DNA of 14,618 bases from JAGNZR01 sp051652785 (GCA_051652785.1 JBOFUX010000018.1:1-14618), one strand, 5' to 3'; shown: positions 1 to 7,903, counted from the first letter of the stretch. Numbers and translations: made by a program. The notes: generated by a model from the sequence alone, not told the origin.

Positions 1-2
1 TT

Positions 3-68
3 GTTAAAGATAGTGAATTATTAAAGCGAAAAGATGTTATGGTGAAAAAAATAGGAGTTGATTATTAA
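3..68 (+). CDS. C-terminal end of an upstream gene (partial, unidentified)
   Basis: The third frame is open from the window edge and encodes about 21 residues ending KKIGVDY before a TAA at 66-68. The last A of that stop is the first base of the ATG of the next gene (68-70). This overlap is typical of translationally coupled genes and shows that the operon begins upstream of the window. The other two forward frames close within the first 25 bases. The tail is too short and generic (lysine-rich) to assign a family. From context it should be another glycan-biosynthesis enzyme, but that is inference only. Confidence 0.6.
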   Translation, partial: VKDSELLKRKDVMVKKIGVDY

Positions 69-871
69 TGAATAAGAAAAACCTTTTAATAACTGGAGCA
101 AGTGGATTTATAGGTTCAAATTTTATAAAAAAATATGAAAGTGAATATAATATAATATCAGCAAGTCTTAAGAGTAAAAAACCTGAAGAGATAGACTTTA
201 CCAATGTAGATACAGTTTTACATTTAGCAGCTCTTGTTCATCAAATGAAAGGAGCACCAGAAGAAAAATATTATGAAGTGAATACAGAATTAACGAGGAG
301 ACTAGGGGTTAAAGCTAAGGCGAGTGGTGTGAAGCATTTTGTGTTTTATTCAACAGTGGCAGTATGGGGAACTCATGGATACTTTGATCATAATAAAATT
401 ATTACACTGGAAACACCCATAAACCCAATAACGCCATATTCTAAGAGTAAATATAACGCAGAAAAAATTTTAAATGAATTAAAGAGTGATAATTTTAAAA
501 TAACTATTATAAGACCACCTATGGTTTACGGTGAGAATTGTCCAGGAAATATGAAAAGATTAGAGAAATTAGTGGATTTATTACCTGTTTTACCTTTTGG
601 TAATGATGAAAATAAAAGAACAATAGTTCATATTGAGAAATTGCTGGAAGAAACTAATGATTTAATAAAAAATGAAAAAGAAGGAATTTATATTCCAAGA
701 GATGAAAAAGATGTTTCAATAAAGGAGATATTGGAGTATATATTTAAAGAGAAAAATAAAAGAAAAATATTGATAAAACTTCCAAAAATTGTTGTAAATA
801 TTTTAAGAAGAATTAAGCCTAGAATAATAGATAGTTTATATGGAAGTTTGATATTTAAAGGAGATGTATAA
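68..871 (+). CDS. NAD-dependent epimerase/dehydratase (extended SDR family)
   Basis: This 267-residue protein is an extended short-chain dehydrogenase/reductase acting on a nucleotide sugar in the cytoplasm. The N-terminus carries the Rossmann signature GASGFIG (residues 10-16). HLAALVHQ (52-59) matches the conserved strand-4 region. The catalytic set is present: S95/T96 in FYSTVAVWG, and Y124 with K128 in YSKSK. RPPMVYG (about 148-154) is the usual substrate-side motif. The family includes UDP-glucose and UDP-GlcNAc 4-epimerases and the 4-keto-6-deoxysugar reductases of O-antigen loci (WbpK/WbpV/WbjF type). At 267 residues it is shorter than the usual 300-320, which fits the reductase group slightly better, but the exact substrate cannot be read from the sequence. 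It overlaps the upstream stop by one base, so translation is probably coupled. Confidence 0.85.
   Translation: MNKKNLLITGASGFIGSNFIKKYESEYNIISASLKSKKPEEIDFTNVDTVLHLAALVHQMKGAPEEKYYEVNTELTRRLGVKAKASGVKHFVFYSTVAVWGTHGYFDHNKIITLETPINPITPYSKSKYNAEKILNELKSDNFKITIIRPPMVYGENCPGNMKRLEKLVDLLPVLPFGNDENKRTIVHIEKLLEETNDLIKNEKEGIYIPRDEKDVSIKEILEYIFKEKNKRKILIKLPKIVVNILRRIKPRIIDSLYGSLIFKGDV
859..863 (+). promoter_or_regulatory. Ribosome binding site that favours a GTG start at 873
   Basis: AGGAG at 859-863 directly touches the in-frame ATG at 864, leaving no spacer. The in-frame GTG at 873 lies 9 bases downstream, a workable distance. A start at 873 gives a protein beginning MKNEAIVSIITPLYN, which is the normal N-terminus for this glycosyltransferase family. 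Confidence 0.6.
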
Positions 872-872
872 A

Positions 873-1625
873 GTGAAAAATGAAGCAATAGTTAGTATAA
901 TTACTCCTTTATACAATAGTGAAGAATTTATTGAGGAAACAATAAATTCTGTTTTGAATCAGACGTATAAAAATTGGGAAATGATTATAACAGATGATAA
1001 TTCTAGTGATAAAGGACTTGAGATTGTAAAAAGATATTCTTTAATTGACAATCGGATAATATACATAGAGTTAAAAAAAAATTCTGGAGCAGCAGTTTGT
1101 AGAAATATATCAATTAAAAAAGCAAGAGGAAAATATATTGCATTTTTAGATAGTGATGATCTTTGGAAAAAAAATAAACTAGAAAAACAGATAGAATTTA
1201 TGGAAAAATATAACTATTATTTTACTTTTAGCAAATACCAACAAATGTTAGAGAATGGAACAAAAATAAATACATACATAAATGTACCTCAAGATATCAA
1301 CTATAACAAAGCTTTATTATACAATCCTATAGGGTGTTTAACGGCGATATATAACCAAGAAAAATTAGGTAAAATATATATGCCCTTAATTAGGAAAAGG
1401 CAAGATTACGGATTGTGGTTAAAAATTTTAAAAAAAACAAAAGGATATGGATTAAACGAAAATTTAGCTTATTATAGATTGAGAAGATTTTCTATGTCTG
1501 CAAATAAAGTAGAAATGATAAAATGGCATTGGATATTATATAGAAAAGTTGAAGGAATGAATATATTAAAATCAGCAAAACATGTAATAATATATATTTT
1601 TATCAAGATTTTAAAATTAAAATAA
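873..1625 (+). CDS. Glycosyltransferase family 2 (GT-A fold)
   Basis: This is a cytoplasmic, membrane-associated transferase that adds one sugar from a nucleotide donor to the lipid-linked repeat unit. The GT2 hallmarks are in order: VSIITPLYN at the N-terminus, the nucleotide-binding IITDDNSSD (residues about 38-46), the SGAAVCRN segment, and the metal-binding DSDD within IAFLDSDDLW (about 90-98). RKRQDYGLWLKI further on matches the acceptor-side QDYxLW motif of the TuaG/WfgS-like subgroup. Length is 250 residues from GTG 873, or 253 from ATG 864; the ribosome binding site favours 873. The start overlaps or abuts the epimerase stop at 869-871. The C-terminal 30 residues are hydrophobic and basic, consistent with peripheral membrane attachment. 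Donor and linkage cannot be predicted. Confidence 0.88.
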   Translation: MKNEAIVSIITPLYNSEEFIEETINSVLNQTYKNWEMIITDDNSSDKGLEIVKRYSLIDNRIIYIELKKNSGAAVCRNISIKKARGKYIAFLDSDDLWKKNKLEKQIEFMEKYNYYFTFSKYQQMLENGTKINTYINVPQDINYNKALLYNPIGCLTAIYNQEKLGKIYMPLIRKRQDYGLWLKILKKTKGYGLNENLAYYRLRRFSMSANKVEMIKWHWILYRKVEGMNILKSAKHVIIYIFIKILKLK

Positions 1626-1635
1626 TAAAAATGAT

Positions 1636-1642
1636 AAAGAGG
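1636..1642 (+). promoter_or_regulatory. Ribosome binding site that sets the ugd start at 1649
   Basis: AAAGAGG at 1636-1642 lies 6 bases before the ATG at 1649. The in-frame ATG at 1631 has no such site ahead of it, and the purine-rich block would fall inside its coding sequence. Starting at 1649 gives MKIAIAGTGYVG, the canonical beginning of this family. Confidence 0.7.
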
Positions 1643-1648
1643 AAAAAT

Positions 1649-2815
1649 ATGAAAATAGCAATAGCAGGAACAGGATATGTAGGATTATCTAATGCAATAT
1701 TACTTGCACAAAATAATGAAGTAATAGCGCTAGATATAATAAAAGAAAAAGTGGACATGATAAATAATAAAAAATCCCCTATAATAGATAAAGAAATTCA
1801 GGAATATTTAGAAAAAAATACTCTGAATTTAAAAGCAACACTAAATAAAGAAGAAGCATTTTCAAATGTAGATTATATAGTGATAGCGACACCTACTGAT
1901 TACGATACAACTAAAAATTACTTTGATACTTCTTCAGTAGAAAAAGTAATAAAAGATATTAGAGAAATAAATGAAAATGCTACTATTATAATAAAATCTA
2001 CTGTTCCAGTAGGATATACTGAAACTATGAGAGAAAAATTTAAAACAAAAAAAATAATATTTTCTCCCGAATTTTTAAGAGAAGGGAAAGCCCTTTATGA
2101 TAATTTATATCCGACTAGAATAATTATGGGCGACGATACAAAAGAGGCGAAAATATTTGCAGAATTACTAGAAGAAGGTGCACTAAAAAAAAATATACCT
2201 AAATTATTCATGAAATCAACAGAAGCTGAAGCTATAAAATTATTTTCTAATGCATATTTAGCTTTACGTGTAGCTTATTTTAATGAACTGGATACTTATG
2301 CGGAGTTAAGAGAGCTAAATACTAAAGATATAATAGAGGGTGTAGGTCTAGATCCTAGAATAGGAACACATTATAATAATCCATCATTTGGCTATGGTGG
2401 TTACTGTTTACCAAAAGATACTAAACAATTGAGAGCAAATTGTGAAGATATTCCAAGCGTGTTAATAGGGGCTATAGTAGATTCTAATAAAATAAGAAAG
2501 GATCATATAGCTGACTCTATATTAAAAAGAAATCCAAAAATTGTGGGGATATACCGTTTAACGATGAAAACAGATTCAGATAATTTTAGAGCTTCTTCTA
2601 TTCAAGGGATAATGAAAAGGTTAAAAACTAAGGGAATTGAAGTTGTTATATATGAACCTACATTAAAGGAAGAAACTTTTCTTAATTTTAAAGTAATAAA
2701 AAATTTTAAAAGTTTTAAGGATATTTGTGATGTGGTAGTATCTAATAGATTATCACCTGAATTAGATGAAGTTAAAAACAAAATATACACAAGGGATTTA
2801 TATGGAAGAGATTAA
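1649..2815 (+). CDS. ugd: UDP-glucose 6-dehydrogenase
   Basis: The enzyme oxidises UDP-glucose twice with NAD+ to give UDP-glucuronic acid, a donor for acidic glycans. From ATG 1649 it has 388 residues, the normal size for the short bacterial form. The Rossmann signature GTGYVG is at residues 7-12, IATPTDYD at about 79-86 and KSTVPVGYT at about 116-124. FSPEFLREGKALYDNLYP is the hinge motif. The catalytic cysteine is C253 in GYGGYCLPKDTKQL. All expected residues are present, so the gene looks intact. UDP-mannuronate or UDP-GlcNAc dehydrogenases are related, but the pattern fits the UDP-glucose enzyme best. Its last 14 bases overlap the next glycosyltransferase. Its presence suggests the repeat unit contains glucuronic acid or a derivative. 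Confidence 0.93.
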   Translation: MKIAIAGTGYVGLSNAILLAQNNEVIALDIIKEKVDMINNKKSPIIDKEIQEYLEKNTLNLKATLNKEEAFSNVDYIVIATPTDYDTTKNYFDTSSVEKVIKDIREINENATIIIKSTVPVGYTETMREKFKTKKIIFSPEFLREGKALYDNLYPTRIIMGDDTKEAKIFAELLEEGALKKNIPKLFMKSTEAEAIKLFSNAYLALRVAYFNELDTYAELRELNTKDIIEGVGLDPRIGTHYNNPSFGYGGYCLPKDTKQLRANCEDIPSVLIGAIVDSNKIRKDHIADSILKRNPKIVGIYRLTMKTDSDNFRASSIQGIMKRLKTKGIEVVIYEPTLKEETFLNFKVIKNFKSFKDICDVVVSNRLSPELDEVKNKIYTRDLYGRD

Positions 2816-3593
2816 TATAATTATACCAACATTTAAACCACAAAAATATTTAATGAAATGTTTAAATAGTATTGAAAATCAAACAATGGAGAAAACAAGA
2901 TATTTAGTAACAATAGTTTTAAATGGAGAAAAAAATCCATATTATTATTTTATAATGAATGAATTATCAAAATTTACTTTTAAATTTCTAGTAATTTATA
3001 CAAATAAAGTTGGAGTTTCAAATGCCCGAAATATTGGAATAGAAAAATCTTATTCTGATTATATTTTATTTATAGATGATGATGATTATATATCTGATAA
3101 TTTTCTAGAAAATCTTTATTCTAAAACTAATTTTGACAAGAATAGAATAATTGTTTCAAATACAAAATGTAGAGATGAAATGAATAACGAGTATTTTGAT
3201 TATCTAGGAAAAAATTTTTTTAAATATAATCAAAAGAAAAATAAAAATATTTTTCTTTTGAGAAAGCAGATATCTAATTCTTGTGGAAAATTGATACCGC
3301 GAAAATTAATTAATGATATAAGGTTTAATACTAGTTTAGAAATTGGAGAAGATAGTGTTTTTATGAACAATATTTTAGCTGATAATGCAATTAAATCAAT
3401 AGAGTTTTCAGCTCAAGATGTGTTTTATTATAGGAATGTAAGAAGAGATTCATCCACAAATAAAAAAAGAACTAAAATAAAAAATATAAAGCTGAAATTT
3501 TTATTAATTAGGGAATATTTAAAATTATTAAAGTTCAGTAAAAACAATAAACTAATAACAATTTCCAGAATAGTGGCAACATTTAAAAAATAA
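2802..3593 (+). CDS. Glycosyltransferase family 2 (second copy)
   Basis: A 263-residue GT2 enzyme, likely acting on the same lipid-linked intermediate as its neighbours. Visible motifs are INIIIPTFKPQKYL at the N-terminus, GVSNARNIGIEK in the middle, the metal-binding run IDDDDY, and LEIGEDSVFMNN, the GED acceptor-base motif. The C-terminal 40 residues are strongly basic. I chose ATG 2802 because AAGGG at 2791-2795 lies 6 bases ahead and the next residues start the family fold directly. An in-frame ATG at 2766 would add a 12-residue leader inside ugd with no ribosome binding site. The start lies inside ugd in another frame, implying coupled translation. The C-terminal half resembles the remnant just downstream. 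Sugar specificity is unknown. Confidence 0.85.
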   Translation: MEEINIIIPTFKPQKYLMKCLNSIENQTMEKTRYLVTIVLNGEKNPYYYFIMNELSKFTFKFLVIYTNKVGVSNARNIGIEKSYSDYILFIDDDDYISDNFLENLYSKTNFDKNRIIVSNTKCRDEMNNEYFDYLGKNFFKYNQKKNKNIFLLRKQISNSCGKLIPRKLINDIRFNTSLEIGEDSVFMNNILADNAIKSIEFSAQDVFYYRNVRRDSSTNKKRTKIKNIKLKFLLIREYLKLLKFSKNNKLITISRIVATFKK

Positions 3594-3613
3594 TCTAGAG
3601 AGAGGAAATAAGA

Positions 3614-3959
3614 ATGGATTGGTATTGGCTATAGTATATTTTAATAGAGATTATATAAATCTAATATTTCAGAAAAAAAGCTTGTAAAATTTAAGTTTTA
3701 TAGAGCACTTTCTGTTGTTTATGGTAAATTAATTTCTAGGAAAATAATAGGAAATATAAAATTTAATTTACAATTCTCTAATGGAGAAGATATCTTATTT
3801 ATATCTAAAATTTCAAAAAATATAAAGACGATAAAAACTATTGGTGAAAGTGCTTGCTACTACAGAAGAAAAAGAAATAATTCACTTCATTTCAAAAAAA
3901 AGAAGGAGAATAAAAAAATCAAAAATTTATTTAATTTAATAAAAATTCATTTTATATAG
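3614..3959 (+). pseudogene. Decayed family 2 glycosyltransferase remnant
   Basis: A good ribosome binding site (GAGAGAGG, 3598-3605) and an ATG at 3614 lead into only six codons before a TAG. A second frame is open from 3648 to the TAG at 3957-3959, about 103 codons, with no ATG in frame. It clearly reads as the C-terminal part of a GT2 protein: VYGKLISRKIIGNIKFN, then SNGEDILFI, then ACYYRRKRNNS and a lysine-rich tail. These align in order with CGKLIPRKLINDIRFN, LEIGEDSVFM and VFYYRNVRRDSS of the gene just upstream, so this is a paralogue. The nucleotide-binding N-terminal half with its DxD motif is missing, so it cannot be active. Loss was probably by internal deletion plus frameshift. The gap between 3593 and 3990 is otherwise empty. 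Confidence 0.75.
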
Positions 3960-3989
3960 AATAAATGGGCTGATAAGGGGGTATTTTAG

Positions 3990-5027
3990 ATGATTATTTT
4001 TGAATTGTTTCCGTATATAGCCATAGCATTATTATTAATAATAACATCAATAATAAAAAAATATTATAGATTAAGTGTAATTATTTTATTTATTTTTTCA
4101 GCAATAAGGTATGAAATAGGCTCAGATTATAAAATTTACTATTCTATCTTAGAAACTCATAATAAATTTCAAATAGAAAGAATGGAGCTTTTAAATAGGG
4201 TTATAGTAAAAATAACATATTTTTTTGAGAGTTACGAGTTATTTTTTCTGACTTATAGTATAATAGTTTTATTATTGATTGGAATGTCTCTAAAACTATT
4301 ATCCAAAGATAAATGGATGGCGATAGCAATATTTTATTTAGAGCCAACGTTGTATTTAACAACGTTTGGTAGTGTAAGACAAGCCGCAGCTAATACAATA
4401 GCCTTATATTCTTTTTATTTCTTAATAAAACAAAGATTATTTTATTTTTTTTTACTAAATATTATTGCAATTTTATTTCATAAAAGTGCAATTTTTATGG
4501 TTGTTATATTTTTAATAAAAAAATTTAAGATATATAGAATAAAAAAAATATATATAATAAGTTTTATATGTATAGTATTTTTTAAAAAAATAATTTTGAC
4601 TTATTTTTCAACAATTTTAGGGTATTCTAATTATTTAGATTCAACAAACACAACAGGACATAAAATAGGAATATTGATAATATTATACTCTATTTTTTGT
4701 TTTTTAATAAAAGGAAAAATAAAAGATGAAAATGATAAATTTATATGTTATTTAGTGTATTTAGGAGGTATTATTTATTATATCTTAGTAGACACTCGTG
4801 CGGCAGGCAGAGTAGCAAGGTATTTATTATATTTTGTTCCAATATTAATAAGTAATTTCCAATATTATATCAAAAATAAAAATAATAGAAAAATATATAA
4901 AATAGCAGTATATTGTTATTTTTTTATGTTTCTAATCTCATTTTTACTAATTAGCAAAAATGGTGAAAATGGTGGAACTTTTTTACCATATAAAACACTA
5001 ATATTTAGGGAGAGATATAAAAATTAA
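3990..5027 (+). CDS. wzy: EpsG/Wzy-family polysaccharide polymerase
   Basis: A 345-residue, very hydrophobic multi-pass inner-membrane protein, predicted to join lipid-linked repeat units on the periplasmic (outer) face. The EpsG-family marks are present: RYEIGSDYKIYY at residues 40-51 after the first two membrane helices, SVRQAAANTIAL around R130/Q131, and FHKSAIFM around H164. A conserved arginine-rich loop follows (DTRAAGRVARY), and the C-terminus PYKTLIF resembles the usual end of the family. The start is well supported: AAGGGGG at 3975-3981 is 8 bases ahead of the ATG. The neighbouring flippase and glycosyltransferases fit a Wzx/Wzy-dependent assembly route. Polymerases of this kind diverge quickly, so the family call rests on short motifs and topology, and the linkage formed cannot be predicted. 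Confidence 0.8.
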   Translation: MIIFELFPYIAIALLLIITSIIKKYYRLSVIILFIFSAIRYEIGSDYKIYYSILETHNKFQIERMELLNRVIVKITYFFESYELFFLTYSIIVLLLIGMSLKLLSKDKWMAIAIFYLEPTLYLTTFGSVRQAAANTIALYSFYFLIKQRLFYFFLLNIIAILFHKSAIFMVVIFLIKKFKIYRIKKIYIISFICIVFFKKIILTYFSTILGYSNYLDSTNTTGHKIGILIILYSIFCFLIKGKIKDENDKFICYLVYLGGIIYYILVDTRAAGRVARYLLYFVPILISNFQYYIKNKNNRKIYKIAVYCYFFMFLISFLLISKNGENGGTFLPYKTLIFRERYKN

Positions 5028-5044
5028 TATTTAGGAGCAAGTTA

Positions 5045-6001
5045 ATGAGAAAAAATTTGATAGTAGGTACAAATTATAGTTTACTAATAGGGTTGCTAAT
5101 TTTAGATAAAAAAGATATATTTTTTATATTTTGTAATAAAATATCAGAAAAAATATCAAATAAAATCCCTTCAGAAAAGAAATATATATCAAAAATATAT
5201 TTAAATAAAAAAAATATTTTTGGTTATTATTTTGAATATTTTAAAACTTTTAAATTTTTCCAAAAGATTAAATTAGAAGAAAATTATATAACTGATTACC
5301 TTTTAGAATTTATATTTTTAAGAGGTAAATCTATAGTGATAGAAGATGGTGTGGCAAATTACACAAGTAAGGGAATTTTAGTTCATAAAAATAAATTAAA
5401 ACAATTGTTAAAATTAGATTTTAGAAAGGAAATTTTTGGATATTCTAAGAACATAAAAAAAATATACCTAACAGGCTTAGCCCCAATCCCTAAAGAAATA
5501 GCACACAAAGTAGAAATCATAAATTTAAAAGAACTATGGAATAAAAAAAGTTCAGAAGAACAAGATGAAATTCTAGATATTTTTTCTTTTGATTTAGATA
5601 TTAAAGATAAAATAAAAAATAGAGATATAATCTTATTTACCCAACCCTTATCCGAAGATGGAGTTATAACAGAGAGAGAAAAAATAGATATATACTCTAA
5701 AATTATTAAAAAATACCCACAGGAAAGATTAATAATAAAAACTCATCCAAGAGAAAAAACTAATTATAAAGAATTATTTAAAGAAAATTTAGTGTTGGAT
5801 AATCCATTTCCTTTTGAAATTTTAAGTTTATTAGATATAAAATTTGCAAGAGCAGTAACACTATTTTCAACAGCAGCATTAGGGTTAGGTGAGAATGTTG
5901 ATGTTGATTTTTATGGAACAGAAATAAATGAGAAGATATTTTTGAGATTTGGTAGTTGTGATAATATAATGAAAAGAAATTCTTATTTAGAGGAAGAATA
6001 A
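5045..6001 (+). CDS. Putative sialyltransferase (GT52/GT38-like, EDG and HP motifs)
   Basis: A 318-residue soluble GT-B-type protein that probably moves sialic acid from CMP-Neu5Ac to the repeat unit. The two motifs shared by bacterial sialyltransferases of families GT38, GT52 and related groups are both present. The acidic-acidic-Gly motif is E100-D101-G102 in VIEDGVANY, carrying the likely general base. The His-Pro motif is H234-P235 in IKTHPRE, which contacts CMP. ILFTQPLSEDG (about 196-206) and LFSTAALG (273-280) match further conserved positions in the C-terminal nucleotide-binding half. AGGAG at 5033-5037 supports the start. The stop overlaps the flippase ATG by one base. Placing this gene in a locus with a full CMP-sialate pathway supports the call. 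Overall similarity to characterised enzymes looks distant, so linkage and acceptor are open. Confidence 0.7.
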   Translation: MRKNLIVGTNYSLLIGLLILDKKDIFFIFCNKISEKISNKIPSEKKYISKIYLNKKNIFGYYFEYFKTFKFFQKIKLEENYITDYLLEFIFLRGKSIVIEDGVANYTSKGILVHKNKLKQLLKLDFRKEIFGYSKNIKKIYLTGLAPIPKEIAHKVEIINLKELWNKKSSEEQDEILDIFSFDLDIKDKIKNRDIILFTQPLSEDGVITEREKIDIYSKIIKKYPQERLIIKTHPREKTNYKELFKENLVLDNPFPFEILSLLDIKFARAVTLFSTAALGLGENVDVDFYGTEINEKIFLRFGSCDNIMKRNSYLEEE

Positions 6002-7281
6002 TGATAAAAAAAATATTTGAGAACAAAATAACTAAAAATATAGGTTGGTTAGTCGTAGATAAATTTATAATTTTATTTTTACAATTTTTCGTAGGAGTGA
6101 AAATAGCCAATTATTATGGCGGGGAAATATATGGACAGTATTCATATGCTATGGCTATTGTGGGATTCTCTCCTATAGTCTTAGAAATAATAAATGCAAG
6201 AGTTATAAAAGAATTTTATGATGAGAATTTTAACCGAACAGTCTCATCTGTTACAATATTTAGAAATATCCTAGCATTTGGTTTGTTTTTAGGAATTTTT
6301 TTTTCATATTCTTTTTTTAAAGGAAATATTAATTTATACCTAATACTTTTGTTGTTATGTTTTGATAATTTATTATTAACAACAACAATGGGAATAGAAA
6401 ATTATTTTGAATATAAACTACTTTCTAAAAATATAGTAATATCAAATAATATTGTAAAAATAATTTCATATTTAATTCAATATGTTGGATTGATTATGGG
6501 ATATTCTATTCTTATGATACCTCTAATAAGAGTGTTCGGTAGTTTTCTAAGAATGATTATATTAAAAAGATTTTATTATAATATTTTTAAAGAAAAAGTA
6601 AAGTTTACTTTAGATAAAAAACTTATAAAAACGTTAATTAAAAATAGCTACTACTTATGGATTAGTTATGTAGCATTGATTATTTATACCCAAATTGATA
6701 AAATCATGATTGGAAAACTACTAGGCTTATCGGAGGTTGGAAGATATGCAATAGCACTTCAACTTTCAGGAGTCTTAGCAATATTGATAGCACCCTTTCA
6801 AAACTCAATTTACCCTAAAATGATAGAATTATACAAAAGAGACGACAATAGTTATGAAGCTTTATATTTAAAGCTAAACACAATGTTCACTCAGATATAT
6901 TTAGTTTTATCAATCACATCAATTGCAGTTGTAAAATATATGTTTCCATATATTTATAAAGTGGAATATTCTCCAGCAGTACTATGCTATGGAATACTTA
7001 CAATTTCAATTTTTTTTAAAGCAAACGGCGCATTACAAACAGGTCATATGACACTAAAAAAAATAACTAAAAAAAGTTTTTATAAAACTTTTTTTGGTTT
7101 AATAATGAATATATTGTTGAACTTAACCTTAATACCAAAATATGGAATAAATGGAGCAGCAATAGCAACTTCAATAACTCAAATTTTTACAATATTTATA
7201 ATTGATTTTTTTATAAAAGAATATAGAGAACAATTTTACATACAGTTAAAATCATTTAATCCATTTAATATGAGAGGGTAA
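6001..7281 (+). CDS. wzx: Wzx-type oligosaccharide flippase (polysaccharide transporter family)
   Basis: A 426-residue multi-pass membrane protein that would move the undecaprenyl-linked repeat unit across the inner membrane. It shows the family pattern of about twelve hydrophobic segments with short basic loops. Typical sequences are an N-terminal helix with NIGWLVVDKF, the central YTQIDKIMIGKLLGLSEVGRYA (residues about 225-246), FQNSIYPKMIELY, and LNLTLIPKYGINGAAIATS (about 370-388). These last two are strong signatures of the polysaccharide-specific MOP flippases. The ATG shares an A with the TAA of the preceding gene, so the two are likely coupled. Length is normal. Substrate cannot be told from sequence, but the flanking genes predict a sialylated unit. 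Confidence 0.88.
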   Translation: MIKKIFENKITKNIGWLVVDKFIILFLQFFVGVKIANYYGGEIYGQYSYAMAIVGFSPIVLEIINARVIKEFYDENFNRTVSSVTIFRNILAFGLFLGIFFSYSFFKGNINLYLILLLLCFDNLLLTTTMGIENYFEYKLLSKNIVISNNIVKIISYLIQYVGLIMGYSILMIPLIRVFGSFLRMIILKRFYYNIFKEKVKFTLDKKLIKTLIKNSYYLWISYVALIIYTQIDKIMIGKLLGLSEVGRYAIALQLSGVLAILIAPFQNSIYPKMIELYKRDDNSYEALYLKLNTMFTQIYLVLSITSIAVVKYMFPYIYKVEYSPAVLCYGILTISIFFKANGALQTGHMTLKKITKKSFYKTFFGLIMNILLNLTLIPKYGINGAAIATSITQIFTIFIIDFFIKEYREQFYIQLKSFNPFNMRG

Positions 7282-7284
7282 ATT

Positions 7285-7902
7285 ATGAAAAAATTAATTA
7301 TATTAGGAGCAGGAGGATTTTCAAAATCTATAATAGACGCTTTAGACGAAAAGGAATATGAACTTGTAGGATTTATAGATTCTTATAAAAAAGGAGAGCA
7401 TCAAGGGTATAAGATCTTATCAAATTCTATTGAAAACATAGAAGAACCGAATAATTATATATATTTTATCGGAATAGGGGAACCTAAAACGAGAGAAGAA
7501 TATTTTTATAAATTAAAAAAATATAATTTAAAATTAGCGAATATAATAGATAAAACAGCTATATTGTCTAGAAATATAACTATAGGAGAAGGTGTTTTTA
7601 TAGGGAAAATGGTTATAGTTAATGCAGATGTTATTTTAGAAGATAATGTAGTATTGAACACAAGAGCATTAATAGAGCATGGGAACCAGATAGGAGCTCA
7701 CACTAATATATCAACTAACTCAGTATTAAACGGAGATGTAAAAGTTGGTAAAAGCACATTTATAGGAAGTTGCACTGTAGTAAATGGTCAACTTAAAATA
7801 GGAAGTAATTCTATTATTGGCTCAGGTTCTGTAGTGATTAAAGATATTGAAAATAATCTTGTTGTAGCTGGAAGTCCAACAAGAATTATTAGGAGGAATT
7901 AA
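7285..7902 (+). CDS. neuD: NeuD-type sialic acid O-acetyltransferase (left-handed beta-helix)
   Basis: A 205-residue cytoplasmic acyltransferase, expected to move acetyl from acetyl-CoA to a hydroxyl of sialic acid or CMP-sialic acid. Residues 1-80 form a small Rossmann-like domain starting KKLIILGAGGFSKS. Residues about 90-200 are hexapeptide repeats of the left-handed beta-helix type (for example TAILSRNITIGEGVFIG and ADVILEDNVVLN). The likely catalytic histidine is H132 in LIEHGNQIGAH, and the C-terminus VVAGSPTRII is standard for the family. GAGAGGG at 7272-7278 precedes the ATG by 6 bases. Related PglD/PerB enzymes N-acetylate amino sugars, so that role is possible. Position directly before neuB, as in other sialic acid loci, argues for NeuD. 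Confidence 0.87.
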   Translation: MKKLIILGAGGFSKSIIDALDEKEYELVGFIDSYKKGEHQGYKILSNSIENIEEPNNYIYFIGIGEPKTREEYFYKLKKYNLKLANIIDKTAILSRNITIGEGVFIGKMVIVNADVILEDNVVLNTRALIEHGNQIGAHTNISTNSVLNGDVKVGKSTFIGSCTVVNGQLKIGSNSIIGSGSVVIKDIENNLVVAGSPTRIIRRN

Positions 7903-7903
7903 A

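Noticed and set aside
688..888. Reverse-strand open frame over the end of the epimerase gene
   Set aside because: It lies fully over well-supported + strand genes, encodes low-complexity hydrophobic sequence and has no family signature.
1073..1081. A9 run in the first glycosyltransferase as a possible phase-variation tract
   Set aside because: Runs of 7-9 A or T are frequent in this AT-rich sequence, and the gene is intact across it, so there is no sign of switching.
2602..2790. Reverse-strand open frame inside ugd
   Set aside because: It is an antisense shadow of a conserved gene with no recognisable domain.
5778..6110. Reverse-strand open frame across the sialyltransferase/flippase junction
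   Set aside because: It overlaps two supported genes, and its leucine, isoleucine and asparagine-rich translation is what AT-rich antisense sequence gives.
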